Shown one piece after another: positions 7,008 through 15,200 of a stretch of 19,740 bases of DNA. The stretch lies in contig NW_014012851.1 of NCBI RefSeq assembly GCF_000611645.1, positions 1-19,740 of the forward strand, written 5' to 3'. Under the pieces are notes generated by a model. The model was not told where the DNA came from. It searched no databases and saw only the letters and a program-made list of their open reading frames with translations. Both the position numbers and the translations under genes were made by a program. How positions within the stretch are numbered: the stretch's first letter is position 1; every line of letters begins with the position of its first letter. The DNA is from Monoraphidium neglectum. Taxonomy: Eukaryota > Chlorophyta > Chlorophyceae > Sphaeropleales > Selenastraceae.

Positions 7008-8345
7008 TCAGGCAATGACTTCCACCTGCTTGTACTGCCCCACGCGCGCGATCGCGGTGGTCTTGGCCACCAGCATCTTGCTGGCACGCGCGGCGCCCGC
7101 GACCTCGGTGACCCACTGGATTCCGGCGCTGTTGCCCAGGGTGTTGAGCCCAGACGCCAGGCGCAGCTCGGGCTCGGCGCCGGGGTACTCGAAGCTCACG
7201 GCGTGGGCGCAGCCCAGGGCCTGGTAGTTGGCCAGGCCGTCCAGCCACGGCGCGCTGCTGACGCCCTTGGTGGCGCGGTAGATGCCGAACGCGTCGGCGG
7301 TCTGGGCAAAGGCCTCAGGCGCGGTCGCGGGGTAGGTGGGGTAGCTGACGGCGCCCACCTGGAACTGGCTGCTGGCCAGGGAGGTGTTGGCGCCGGTGCC
7401 GTGCACGAAGTAGGCCGACTTGTAGTCCGGCTTTGCGTTGGCGTTGATGCGGGCCACCACGGCGTCCACGGCGGCGTTGGAGCCGCCCGTGCTGGGGATG
7501 TCTGTCCAGCTGCCGGGCGTGAAGGCGACGGGCGCGTAGTTGCTGGCGCTCACGGCCTGGGGGTCCATCCACACGCCGCACACGTAGTCCAGCGACTGGG
7601 TCGACAGGTTGAAGCCCAGGGTGTCCTGGGTGCCCGCCGGCGTGCCACCCAGGGTGGTGTAGTAGCGGTCGAACGGCAGCTCCAGGGGGTTTGACTGCAT
7701 CAGCTTGGCGACGCCCGCCTCGTACACGCCGCCGTCGTCCAGCGCGATGCAGTCCACGTAGGCGGTGATGTTGGCGAAGTTGATGCCACACGTCACGGGC
7801 GCGGCGCCGGCGCCGATGAAGGCGCGGTTGGCCCCGGCCAGCTTCACGTAAACGCGCAGGGGCGCCAGCGACACGTCGATCACGCGTGGCTGCACGCTGC
7901 CCAGGAAGCCCAGCCAGGAGTTGAGGCTCATGCGCTCGGCCGCGTGGAAGCCGGTGGGGTTGCCGACCGTCTGGTTCTGCAGCGCGCGGCGCAGCGGGCG
8001 CTTGTCGGCGCCCAGCTTGTAGTCCATGAACAGCTGGTACAGCTGATTAGTCATGGCGCAGCCCGAGTCGATCATGTAGCCGTTGCTCTCCACGCTGATC
8101 TGCTCCACGGCGCTCTCGACGCCCTGCGCCAGGCGGCAGGTGGTCGCCGCGCCGCCGCCGTTGGTGGTGGTCAGGTCCCACGTCAGCTCCAGCGAGTCGA
8201 GCAACACGTGGCTGGCGGGCAGGTCAAAAGAGATGACGTCACCGGGCTGAGCGCTCGCCTGGTTCAGCGGGCGGATCTTGAACTTGTTCACCGACAGGCT
8301 CAGGCGGTTCAAGTAGTAGCGCAGCGACTTGGGGAGGGCGGCCAT
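7008..8345 (-). CDS. Major capsid protein, double jelly-roll type, 445 aa
   Basis: Main shell protein of the putative particle. The frame is open to 8396, but the first codon there is TTG; ATG 8345 sits in a strong context (GCAGCCATGG) and is chosen. The opening segment matches polinton-like virus capsids in style: a basic N-terminus, KIRPLN (23-28), then GDVISFDLP (35-43), followed by a strand with LDSLELTWDL (49-58), EQISVESNGY (81-90) and a helix with NQLYQLFMDYK (100-110). The remainder is beta-rich with many Gly/Ala/Thr loops, and length fits the family. The hallmark ATPase nearby strengthens the call. Assignment is from pattern and context; a structure prediction should show two stacked eight-stranded barrels. 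Confidence 0.85.
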   Translation of the reverse strand: MAALPKSLRYYLNRLSLSVNKFKIRPLNQASAQPGDVISFDLPASHVLLDSLELTWDLTTTNGGGAATTCRLAQGVESAVEQISVESNGYMIDSGCAMTNQLYQLFMDYKLGADKRPLRRALQNQTVGNPTGFHAAERMSLNSWLGFLGSVQPRVIDVSLAPLRVYVKLAGANRAFIGAGAAPVTCGINFANITAYVDCIALDDGGVYEAGVAKLMQSNPLELPFDRYYTTLGGTPAGTQDTLGFNLSTQSLDYVCGVWMDPQAVSASNYAPVAFTPGSWTDIPSTGGSNAAVDAVVARINANAKPDYKSAYFVHGTGANTSLASSQFQVGAVSYPTYPATAPEAFAQTADAFGIYRATKGVSSAPWLDGLANYQALGCAHAVSFEYPGAEPELRLASGLNTLGNSAGIQWVTEVAGAARASKMLVAKTTAIARVGQYKQVEVIA

Positions 8346-8392
8346 GGCTGCTGCAGCAGGCTTTCCTGTATGCTTGCACACCGCAAAATAAA

Positions 8393-9433
8393 TCAACGGT
8401 CCCCCATGAACGCCTGGAAATCCAGCTCCTGCTCGTGCTCCTCCACGAGCCGGTCGGCGATCGCCTGCGCCCGCGCACGGCCCTCCTGCACCTGCTGCTC
8501 AAATGCAGGCGGCTCGCGCCCTTGCTGATGCTCGGCCACCAGCCTGTCAGCGACGGCCTGCGCCCGCGCGCGGCCCTCCCGCACCCGGCGCTCAAACTCT
8601 TGCGGCTCGCGGCCCTGCTGATGCGCAGCCACAAGCCTGTCGGCTACGGCCTGAGCCCGCGCGCGGCCCTCTTGCACCTGCTGCTCAAAGTCCGGCGGCG
8701 GGCCCACCCTCGCCCGCTGCTGGGCCCGCTGGTCGGCCCCCTCGACGGCAGGGCGGTCGCCCAGGTCCCTCGCCTGGCGCATCTGGGCGTCGCCCGCTGC
8801 GGGAGGCTCGGGCAGGGGCTGGTACCACTGCCTCGGCTGCAGGGCCAGGTGACGGGCCGCCGCGGGCTCGCCCAGCTGCGCCTGGGACGGGGGCTCCTCC
8901 ACGATGCCGCCGCGGTCGACCCGGGGCGCCCGCGACGCTGCGTCGGAGGGCCCGGCGGCCGCCGCCGCCGCGGGCGCCAGGCGCAGCCTCTGCAGCTCAC
9001 CTGCCAGATCATCGGCCGAGCTGCTGTCGGCCATGCTGGCCGCGGGCGAGGGCGAGGGCGGCTGCGACGGCCGGTGAGCCGGCTGGGCGGTGGACACGGA
9101 CATGACGCTGGGCGCCCGGGAGGGCGGCCGAGCGGGCGGCGCGGAGGGGGGCTCGTCCGGCGGGGCGTCGGGCCCCACGCCCACGCTGCGGGAGTCTGGC
9201 GGCGGCCGCCGGGTCTCCTTCACGTACACGACAGCGGCGTCGCGCGCGCTGCCCTGGCTCAGCTGCCAAGGCATCAAGGGAGGGTAGGCAAAGGCGGCCG
9301 CCGAGGGGCTGGCGGCGGGGCGCGCCGCGGTCTGGCGCACGCTCACGTTGACCGCGACTGCGGACCCCTTGGTCTTTGCCGTGGCCGCAGCACCTGGCTT
9401 GGCCTTGGCTTTCTGTTTCCTCTTCGCCGGCAT
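8393..9433 (-). CDS. Basic, proline-rich protein with three 31-residue repeats, 346 aa
   Basis: Starts at ATG 9433 (the frame is open to a TTG at 9466); AAAGCA lies 3 nt upstream. Residues 1-25 are a Lys-rich basic tail, able to bind DNA. Residues 50-150 are Pro/Ser-rich and disordered; there is an Ala-rich stretch near 165; and residues 249-341 hold three near-identical 31-residue units beginning FE(Q/R)(Q/R)V and containing GRARAQA(V/I)ADRLV, likely a long helix. Composition resembles a core or scaffold protein of large icosahedral viruses, but no homology is recognised. It lies just upstream of the capsid gene (47 bp gap), where a scaffold or DNA-condensing protein would fit. The 100-bp spacer before it has a CRE-like palindrome. 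Confidence 0.65.
   Translation of the reverse strand: MPAKRKQKAKAKPGAAATAKTKGSAVAVNVSVRQTAARPAASPSAAAFAYPPLMPWQLSQGSARDAAVVYVKETRRPPPDSRSVGVGPDAPPDEPPSAPPARPPSRAPSVMSVSTAQPAHRPSQPPSPSPAASMADSSSADDLAGELQRLRLAPAAAAAAGPSDAASRAPRVDRGGIVEEPPSQAQLGEPAAARHLALQPRQWYQPLPEPPAAGDAQMRQARDLGDRPAVEGADQRAQQRARVGPPPDFEQQVQEGRARAQAVADRLVAAHQQGREPQEFERRVREGRARAQAVADRLVAEHQQGREPPAFEQQVQEGRARAQAIADRLVEEHEQELDFQAFMGDR
8411..8689 (-). repeat. Three 93-bp coding repeats
   Basis: Three in-frame copies of a 93-bp unit encode 31 residues each (residues 249-279, 280-310 and 311-341 of the 346-aa protein). The first two units are closest; the third diverges at its end. Because 31 is not a multiple of 7, the units would drift around a canonical coiled coil. 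Confidence 0.85.
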
Positions 9434-9514
9434 GCTTGCTTTACCTACGCGCGGGCAAAAAGTCAAGGCGCCCTGTCTGGCACGCCGGCGTCAAAAAGTC
9501 TGGGCGCCGAGAGT

Positions 9515-9556
9515 GCCACGTCAGCTTGTGACGTCACGGTGACGCCACGTCAGCTT
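9515..9556. promoter_or_regulatory. CRE-like palindrome flanked by 13-bp direct repeats
   Basis: The perfect palindrome GTGACGTCAC (9528-9537) contains TGACGTCA and is followed by GGTGACG (9538-9544). It is flanked by two exact copies of GCCACGTCAGCTT (9515-9527 and 9544-9556). The palindrome is 95-104 bp upstream of ATG 9433; the right-hand copy overlaps the 3' end of the next gene (stop at 9534). Octamer, GGTGAC and distance resemble the spacer at 4685-4780. Confidence 0.5.
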
Positions 9557-9902
9557 CCTCCACGTCGCCCGTGAGCATGCCGTGATCCGGCCGCGCCGCC
9601 CAGTGGATCTCCAGCCTGCAGGGCGGCTCGTAAGCGCGCCTGCCCGGGGCGGGCGTCATCGGCCGCGCGTACTCCAGGGTGAAGCTGTCCAGCTCCTTGC
9701 GCGTCACCGAAAAGTGCTGCCCCTTGTTCAACGGCCCCACGACGGTGGCCTGCAGCCAATAATTGCCGGGCATCCACACCGACAGCGGCACGGTGATGGA
9801 GAAGCGCGGCATGAACCACCGCTGCGGCTCGATCGTCTCGACGTGGATCCCAAAGAATTCGCGGCGGGGCGGCATGATTGGCGGTGATATCATAAGCAGC
9901 AT
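9534..9902 (-). CDS. Small beta-rich protein, 122 aa, following the fiber gene
   Basis: The frame is open far upstream, but that part is the fiber gene in another frame. Starts are possible at ATG 9902 (2 nt after the fiber stop), 9893 or 9875. From residue 15 the protein alternates hydrophobic and polar residues with Trp/Pro/Phe-rich strands (FFGIHVETI, FSITVPLSVW), suggesting a small all-beta domain; the last 15 residues are acidic. The near-zero spacing to the fiber gene suggests coupled expression and perhaps a fiber-base or chaperone role, which is inference. No family recognised. Confidence 0.6.
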   Translation of the reverse strand: MLLMISPPIMPPRREFFGIHVETIEPQRWFMPRFSITVPLSVWMPGNYWLQATVVGPLNKGQHFSVTRKELDSFTLEYARPMTPAPGRRAYEPPCRLEIHWAARPDHGMLTGDVEEADVASP

Positions 9903-9904
9903 TT

Positions 9905-12046
9905 TTAATTGTAGCTTGTCACCACCCAGCTGCCTCGGATCGCCGTGATCTGGGTCAGGTTGGCATCGTACTCCGAGAACAAGCGCAGGGCGTTGATGCG
10001 GGATGCAGGGCCGGTGATGCGCGCGCTGGCGAGGCCGCGCCAGGGGTAGTAGCCGGGAATGTAGCCGGCCGTTTCGCACTGGATGATGTTTGAGCCGCTG
10101 GTGAGCGCGGAGATCAGCATCTTGCTGTTGCAGGGGTTGCCCACATCCATAGGGTACTTGTGGCGGAACCGGCTGTAGTTGCTGGTGGTCACGTACTCGG
10201 GCGCGTTGGCGACCACGCCGTACGCGATCTCGTAGCCGTAGTAGCCGGTGGCGAGGGCCGTGGTGCCGCCGTCCGTGTACACCTGCCAAGCGGGCCGCAC
10301 GCTGCCCTGGCCCTGCAGGTTGGAGCACGTCATCGTCCAGCGGACCTCGTGCATGCCGTAGTTGCTGTTGAGCGGGATGACGACCGGCCCGCTGCCAAAG
10401 GTGCCCTGAGCCACGTTGCTGGGCGCCCCGCCGCCGCCGCCGCTGATTGAGAAAGCTTGGTTGCTGGCGGCCACCGCCGTGTTGCTGGAGAACCCGATCT
10501 GGGCCGTGGGCACCGCCGGGATGGCGTTGGACGCCCAAGCCGCGCTGGCCAGAGCCGCGTAGGCGGTGTTGCTGGCCGCCCAGGCGCCGTCCGCGCCGGT
10601 CAAACCCTGCACGCCCTGGGCGCCCTGCGCGCCCTGGGGCCCCTGCGGCCCGGCCGCGCCCTGAGGCCCCGTGGCCCCCGCCGGGCCCTGCACTCCTTGG
10701 CTGCCCGCGGGGCCGCCCAGCATGTGCACCACCACGTCCACGGGGCCCGCCGACGGTGCCCCGCTGTAGAAGGTCGCGCCCTGCAGCTTGAACTGGGTCC
10801 CTGCTGTCATGTAGACCAGGTTGGCGACCTGCGTGTGGTTGGTGCGGTAGTAGTCGGTGCTGCCGTTGGGCTTGAAGTCGCGGCACACAAAGCCGTGCTG
10901 CAGCAGCACGTTGCTGGGCGTCATCGTCCCCGAGACCTGTGTAGCTCGCACCTTGACCTCGACGTTGGACCCGCCCACGGTGACTGCAAAGCGGTAGCAC
11001 CCCGTGTACGGGGCCGTGAGGTTGCTGCAGGGCAGGTTGGATGCAAACAGGCTGCCAGGGTCCAGCACACGCGTGTCCATTGAGAGATCCGTCCAATCGT
11101 ACGGCAAACCCACGTCCTGGGTCTTGTACCAGCCCGCCACGGGCACGAAGCCGGCTGCGCCGCCACTCGCTGACACCCCAGCGCTGCTGAGAAAAGGCAG
11201 TTGGTTGGAACACCAGGTGCTGACGTTGCTGCCGTAGATGATCGCGGGGACGTACCCGTTGAGCTCTCCCAGCGCCGCGTTGGCCGTCACCACCGCCGCA
11301 GCGGCGTTGGTCTGCGCCGCCTGGATCTCGGCGTCAAACGTCACGACAGCGTTCGAAGCGGACGCGGCGATGCCGTAAGCTGATTGGGCCAGGTTGCAGG
11401 CAGCCTCCGCGGTGGCGCTGGCGGCGTAGGCTTGGTTGCTGGCGGTGGATGCCAGGGAGTGAGCGGAGGCGGCCGCGGCCCCCGCCGCCACGGCCGTCGC
11501 GTTTGCAGTGCCGGCCGCGAGCAGCGCGGCGTCTGCCGTGCCCTGCGCCGCGCCCGCCGCCAGGTCCGCGGCCGCCGCGGCGCTCGCCGCCAGGTCGGCC
11601 GTCTCCTGGGCGCCCGCGGCCGCCTCTCGTGCAGCCTCGGCGGCCGATCGGGCGTTCACCGCTGCGTTGCTGCCCCAGGCGGCTGTATTGCTGCCCCAGG
11701 CGGCTGTATTGCTGCCCCACGCGGCGGCGTTGCTGCCCCACGCGGCGGTGGCTTGGCAGTCGACCACTGCATTGGAAGCCCAGCGGGCGGTGTCGTCGGT
11801 CATTACCACCTGGTTGGAGGCCCACCCGGCCGTGTTGCTGCTCCAGAACGCCACATTGCTCACGGCCACGACCTGATTGGAAGCCCACTGCCCCCCCTGA
11901 GCCGGCCAGAGGTTGTTGGAGCACCACACGCTCAGGTTGCTGGAGAACACGACGCCGTTGCTGGTCCACTCAACCGTGTCCTGCAGCTCCTCAAAGTTGG
12001 GCTGGCGCCACCACGACACGGGGTTGCCGTTGTATGCGAATGCCAT
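9905..12046 (-). CDS. Large fiber/adhesin with W-x-S-N repeats, C1q-like and collagen-like segments, 713 aa
   Basis: Probable surface fiber for host contact. Segments in order: short N-terminal anchor (1-25); stalk of Trp/Phe-x-Ser-Asn repeats (27-130), including four 7-residue AAWGSN units; a 130-residue Ala-rich helical stretch (131-260), probably a coiled coil; a globular beta domain resembling C1q/TNF folds (about 300-440, with GCYRFAVTV and YMTAGTQFKL); a collagen-like run of about 14 Gly-x-y triplets (444-487); another W/F-S-N stretch (488-531); a poly-Gly hinge (536-540); and a C-terminal head (541-713). Coiled coils, collagen and C1q folds all trimerise, consistent with a trimeric spike. 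No signal peptide or membrane anchor, as for virion proteins. Domain calls are by eye. Confidence 0.85.
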   Translation of the reverse strand: MAFAYNGNPVSWWRQPNFEELQDTVEWTSNGVVFSSNLSVWCSNNLWPAQGGQWASNQVVAVSNVAFWSSNTAGWASNQVVMTDDTARWASNAVVDCQATAAWGSNAAAWGSNTAAWGSNTAAWGSNAAVNARSAAEAAREAAAGAQETADLAASAAAAADLAAGAAQGTADAALLAAGTANATAVAAGAAAASAHSLASTASNQAYAASATAEAACNLAQSAYGIAASASNAVVTFDAEIQAAQTNAAAAVVTANAALGELNGYVPAIIYGSNVSTWCSNQLPFLSSAGVSASGGAAGFVPVAGWYKTQDVGLPYDWTDLSMDTRVLDPGSLFASNLPCSNLTAPYTGCYRFAVTVGGSNVEVKVRATQVSGTMTPSNVLLQHGFVCRDFKPNGSTDYYRTNHTQVANLVYMTAGTQFKLQGATFYSGAPSAGPVDVVVHMLGGPAGSQGVQGPAGATGPQGAAGPQGPQGAQGAQGVQGLTGADGAWAASNTAYAALASAAWASNAIPAVPTAQIGFSSNTAVAASNQAFSISGGGGGAPSNVAQGTFGSGPVVIPLNSNYGMHEVRWTMTCSNLQGQGSVRPAWQVYTDGGTTALATGYYGYEIAYGVVANAPEYVTTSNYSRFRHKYPMDVGNPCNSKMLISALTSGSNIIQCETAGYIPGYYPWRGLASARITGPASRINALRLFSEYDANLTQITAIRGSWVVTSYN
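11667..11750 (-). repeat. Four 21-bp coding repeats in the fiber stalk
   Basis: Four tandem 21-bp units encode the repeated AAWGSN(A/T) heptad of the fiber (residues 100-127). The two middle units are almost identical at the DNA level, suggesting recent duplication and likely length variation between copies of the element. Confidence 0.8.
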
Positions 12047-12293
12047 CGTCCTTACAAGTAAGCACAGGGCAGTCCGCCCGGAGACACACCCAAACCCTCG
12101 CGGGGCAGCAGCGCGCCAGCAGCGCGCGCTCCCCGCACATGGGCAAGGCCCCTTGGCAGCGGCAGGCGGGGCAGTCGTACACCGCCTCCAGGCCGTTGCG
12201 GAGCAGGCGTGCGCGCTGCGCCGCCACCACTTGGTCCCCCTCCCGCCACAGCCACGCTCGCGAGGGGTGCAGGAAAGGCGCCAAAGGCTCCAT
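11991..12293 (-). CDS. Small Cys-rich, probably zinc-binding protein, 100 aa
   Basis: Starts at ATG 12293, 6 nt after the polymerase stop, and overlaps the start of the fiber gene by 56 bp in another frame. Residues 41-80 contain nine cysteines (41, 44, 46, 53, 62, 63, 70, 75, 80), including CPAC and CLRADC, a spacing that suggests one or two zinc knuckles or a ribbon. The N-terminal 38 residues include a Trp/Arg-rich helix. The 20-residue tail after the cluster lies in the overlap and may be unstructured. A transcription or regulatory role would be typical of such small viral zinc proteins, but nothing identifies a partner. A competing frame over the same stretch lacks any organised motif. 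Confidence 0.55.
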   Translation of the reverse strand: MEPLAPFLHPSRAWLWREGDQVVAAQRARLLRNGLEAVYDCPACRCQGALPMCGERALLARCCPARVWVCLRADCPVLTCKDDGIRIQRQPRVVVAPAQL

Positions 12294-12299
12294 TACTCT

Positions 12300-15200
12300 T
12301 CACTCGGGTTTTGAGATGCGCCAATGGCCGTGCGGCAGCGAAGTGACGCCGTCGTCCAGCCAGTGGCGTTTGTCCTCGAAACCGCTGAACACCACCCTGC
12401 CCTTGGTCTCCAGCAGGTACATCTGCAGCCGGTGGCTGCCCAGCTGCGCCACGTTGCGCTTCAGCTGCAGCTTGGCCTGCGCCTCGTTGCCGGCGTCTGA
12501 GTCCTCCTCGTACAGCTCCCGCAGCGTCTTGCCGCTGCCGAACAGCGCGTTGCATGCCTCCAGCACCTGGGCGTAGTCCGCCTCAAACACTTCGCGCTTC
12601 AGCACGTCCCTGGGCGTGCCCTTGGCCTTGCTCTTGACCACGCCGCCCTGCAGCCGCATCGTGTAGGCCTTGGGGCGCAGCGCCGTGAACTCCAGGATGA
12701 TGTTGTCGTACAGCCCCGGCGCGGGCTTGTCCCTCTCCGCCCAGGCGTCGGCCGTCTCGTCGCTGAACTTGCCTTGGACCTTCTTGTTGGTGGGGTCGTA
12801 AAACTCGGGCATCGTGCGTCCAAGGCCGCTCAGGTCCAAGTGCTCCCTGAGCGCGTACATGTCAGCGTACGCGTCGCCCCGCTGGGCCAGGGGCAGCCCC
12901 GCGTCGTCGTACGTGATCTCGTACACCAAGCTGTCCGTGTCCGTGTAGGCCAGCTTGATGCTGGGGGGCGCGCGGTCGCCGCCGCCCCTGCCGAACTGCC
13001 CCAGCATCACCTCGTAGTGGAAGCGCTGCATGTGCAGCTTGCTTAGCTCCAACACGGACACACCGGCCGCCGTCAGGGTGCCCACGTTGGCCTGGGTCTG
13101 CCTCAGCAGCACCCCCTCCAAATCCTCGTTAATCGCGAAGCTGCCCTGGAACTCTGGCAGCTTCATGAGCTTGCCCAGCTGGTCCTGCCGCCAACACACT
13201 GTGTGGTTGGGGCGGTTGAGCACGTCCATCATCAGGCGCCCGTACAGCGCGTTGTTCAGCAGCTTGTACAGCGCCACCAGCCGCTCGTTGCCCGCCTTGG
13301 ACGCCGCGATGCGCTTCTGGGTGATGTCCTCGATGTAGCCGGCCAGCCAGGGCGACTGGTCGAATTCCAGGACGTTGGTGACGCCCACGACCCGGTAGCC
13401 CTGCTGCAGCAGGAACTGCAGGTTGCGGTGGTGCAGCACGTAGTCGTGCTTGTCCTCGAGATCCAGCAGCAGCTTCTTCACGCTCGGGCAGCCGGGCGAG
13501 CGCAGGGCCTCGCTGAACGGCGACAGCATTTGGGGCGGCAGCTTGACCTCCGGCGCCAGGGGGTAATCGCCCATGCGGTCGTGGTGCTCCGACGGCAGCC
13601 AGATGCGCTTCACCTGCACGAAGCAGCCCCTGGGGCTATTGTCTGTGTACCGCGCCAAAAACGCCTCCAGGTCGCCCACTTCGCCACCGTCGATCATCTT
13701 GTAGTTGCCGGTCGGCAGCGCCTGGCACATGGCCCAGCTGTACAGCCCATTGGCGTCCACGTACAGGATGTACCGGCTTGGCTTGGACGGGTCGAAGCCA
13801 GCCCTCATGTACTTGTTGTTGGCCCGCAGCCGCCGCATGTTGACCACGCAGATGCCGCCGCGCTTGACGCGCATCGCCATGTCCAGCATCTCCTTGTGTG
13901 TGAAGGCCTCCAGCCTCACGTTGGGCTGCCGCCGCTCCACGTGCCTCAGGGCCGCCGCGTACGACAGGCCCGGCAGGCCGTAGAACCAGTAGGGGTCCAG
14001 CCCCAGGTCGTCGTCCGCCATCACGCTGCGCCTGAAGTTGTTCATGCAGTCCCCCAGCTGGTGCACGTCCAAGGACAGGTAGAGGTTGTGATAGTCCCGG
14101 AACGTGCGCATGCCAAACGTCTCCCACACTTCCTTGGCGTGCGCCCAGTCCTCCTCTGCGTCCGCCTTGTCCTTTTCAATGACGTCGGCCACCCGCACGT
14201 CGTCCCCGTTCTTCACGCCGCACAGCCGGTTCTGCTGCAGCTGCTCCACAGAAAACAGCTGGGGGCTGCTCCAGCGCTGGGGGTCGCTCCACTCGTAGGG
14301 GTAGACGCCCTTGCGCGCGGCCAGCTCCACCGCCCGCTCCAGCCGCGCGGGCTCCAGGCTGGCGCCAAAGCGCTGCCGCATCCAGTCCTCCACCATCGCG
14401 GACGTCAGCGGCAAGTTCTTGCGCACCCCGCCGGGCGCCTCCCTCAGCTCCTTGGTCACCTGCTCCAGGCTGCCCTGCAGGAACTGGCAGGAGTCCAGGA
14501 AGCGCAGCGTGGGGCCGTTGCCGCGCTTGTAGTCGATGGAAATGATCTTCTCAGAGTTGGCCATGATGACGCGGATCTTGTCCTGGCAGTTGCGCCGCCG
14601 CAGCCCCTTGGCCAGCAGCTTGAAGTCGTAGCCTCGCCCGTTGTGGAACAGCACCGGCACGTGGCAGCCCTTGCTGGTGTACCTGCGGTTGCAGCAGTTG
14701 TGCGCCGCGCCCCGGTAGGCGCCCGTCTCGTGGTCGTGGTCGCGCACCTTGGCCCACTCCTGCTTGTGGAACATGAGCCCGGCGCCGGGGTGCTCCGCTG
14801 CAAACACCTTCCTGGCGGCCAGGGTCTGCACCGGCTGTGCCAGCCAGAGCGCGTGCAGCCGGCGCTCCTCCTCGGTCAGCGTCGCGAAGCCGCGGTGCAT
14901 GCGCCCCCTGCAGATGTGGCACTCCTTGGCGTTCGCATGGGCGGCCCGGGGCACGGTGGCAGGGTCCAGGGGCTTCAGGGACGCCCGCCAGCGCTCCTCC
15001 ATCGCGACGGCCGCGTCGTAGCAGGCGTCCATCAGCGCCATCACGCACGCCTCGCCGCTGGTGCCCTCCGCCGGCTCGAAGCTGGTGACCAGGTCTGACA
15101 GCTTGTTGCCCTTGTTGTCCAGCGGCAGGATCCTCCAGCTGTTTGGGTCATGCTGGAACACGCGGTTGGTCTTGGGCTCCTGTTCAGGCGCCGCGCCGGC

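Noticed and set aside
9903..11213. Upstream part of the minus-strand frame ending at 9534
   Set aside because: Overlaps the fiber gene in another frame and is Arg/Gly/Gln-rich; only the part from 9902 onward looks like a protein.
12052..12555. 167-codon minus-strand frame
   Set aside because: Its upstream half overlaps the polymerase thumb/C-terminus and the whole product is Gly/Arg/Ala-rich without motifs; the Cys-rich frame at 11991-12293 is preferred.
13203..15098. Long plus-strand open frame (631 codons)
   Set aside because: Antisense to the polymerase, whose motifs A-C and exonuclease are unmistakable; the antisense product is low-complexity His/Val/Leu/Gln-rich.
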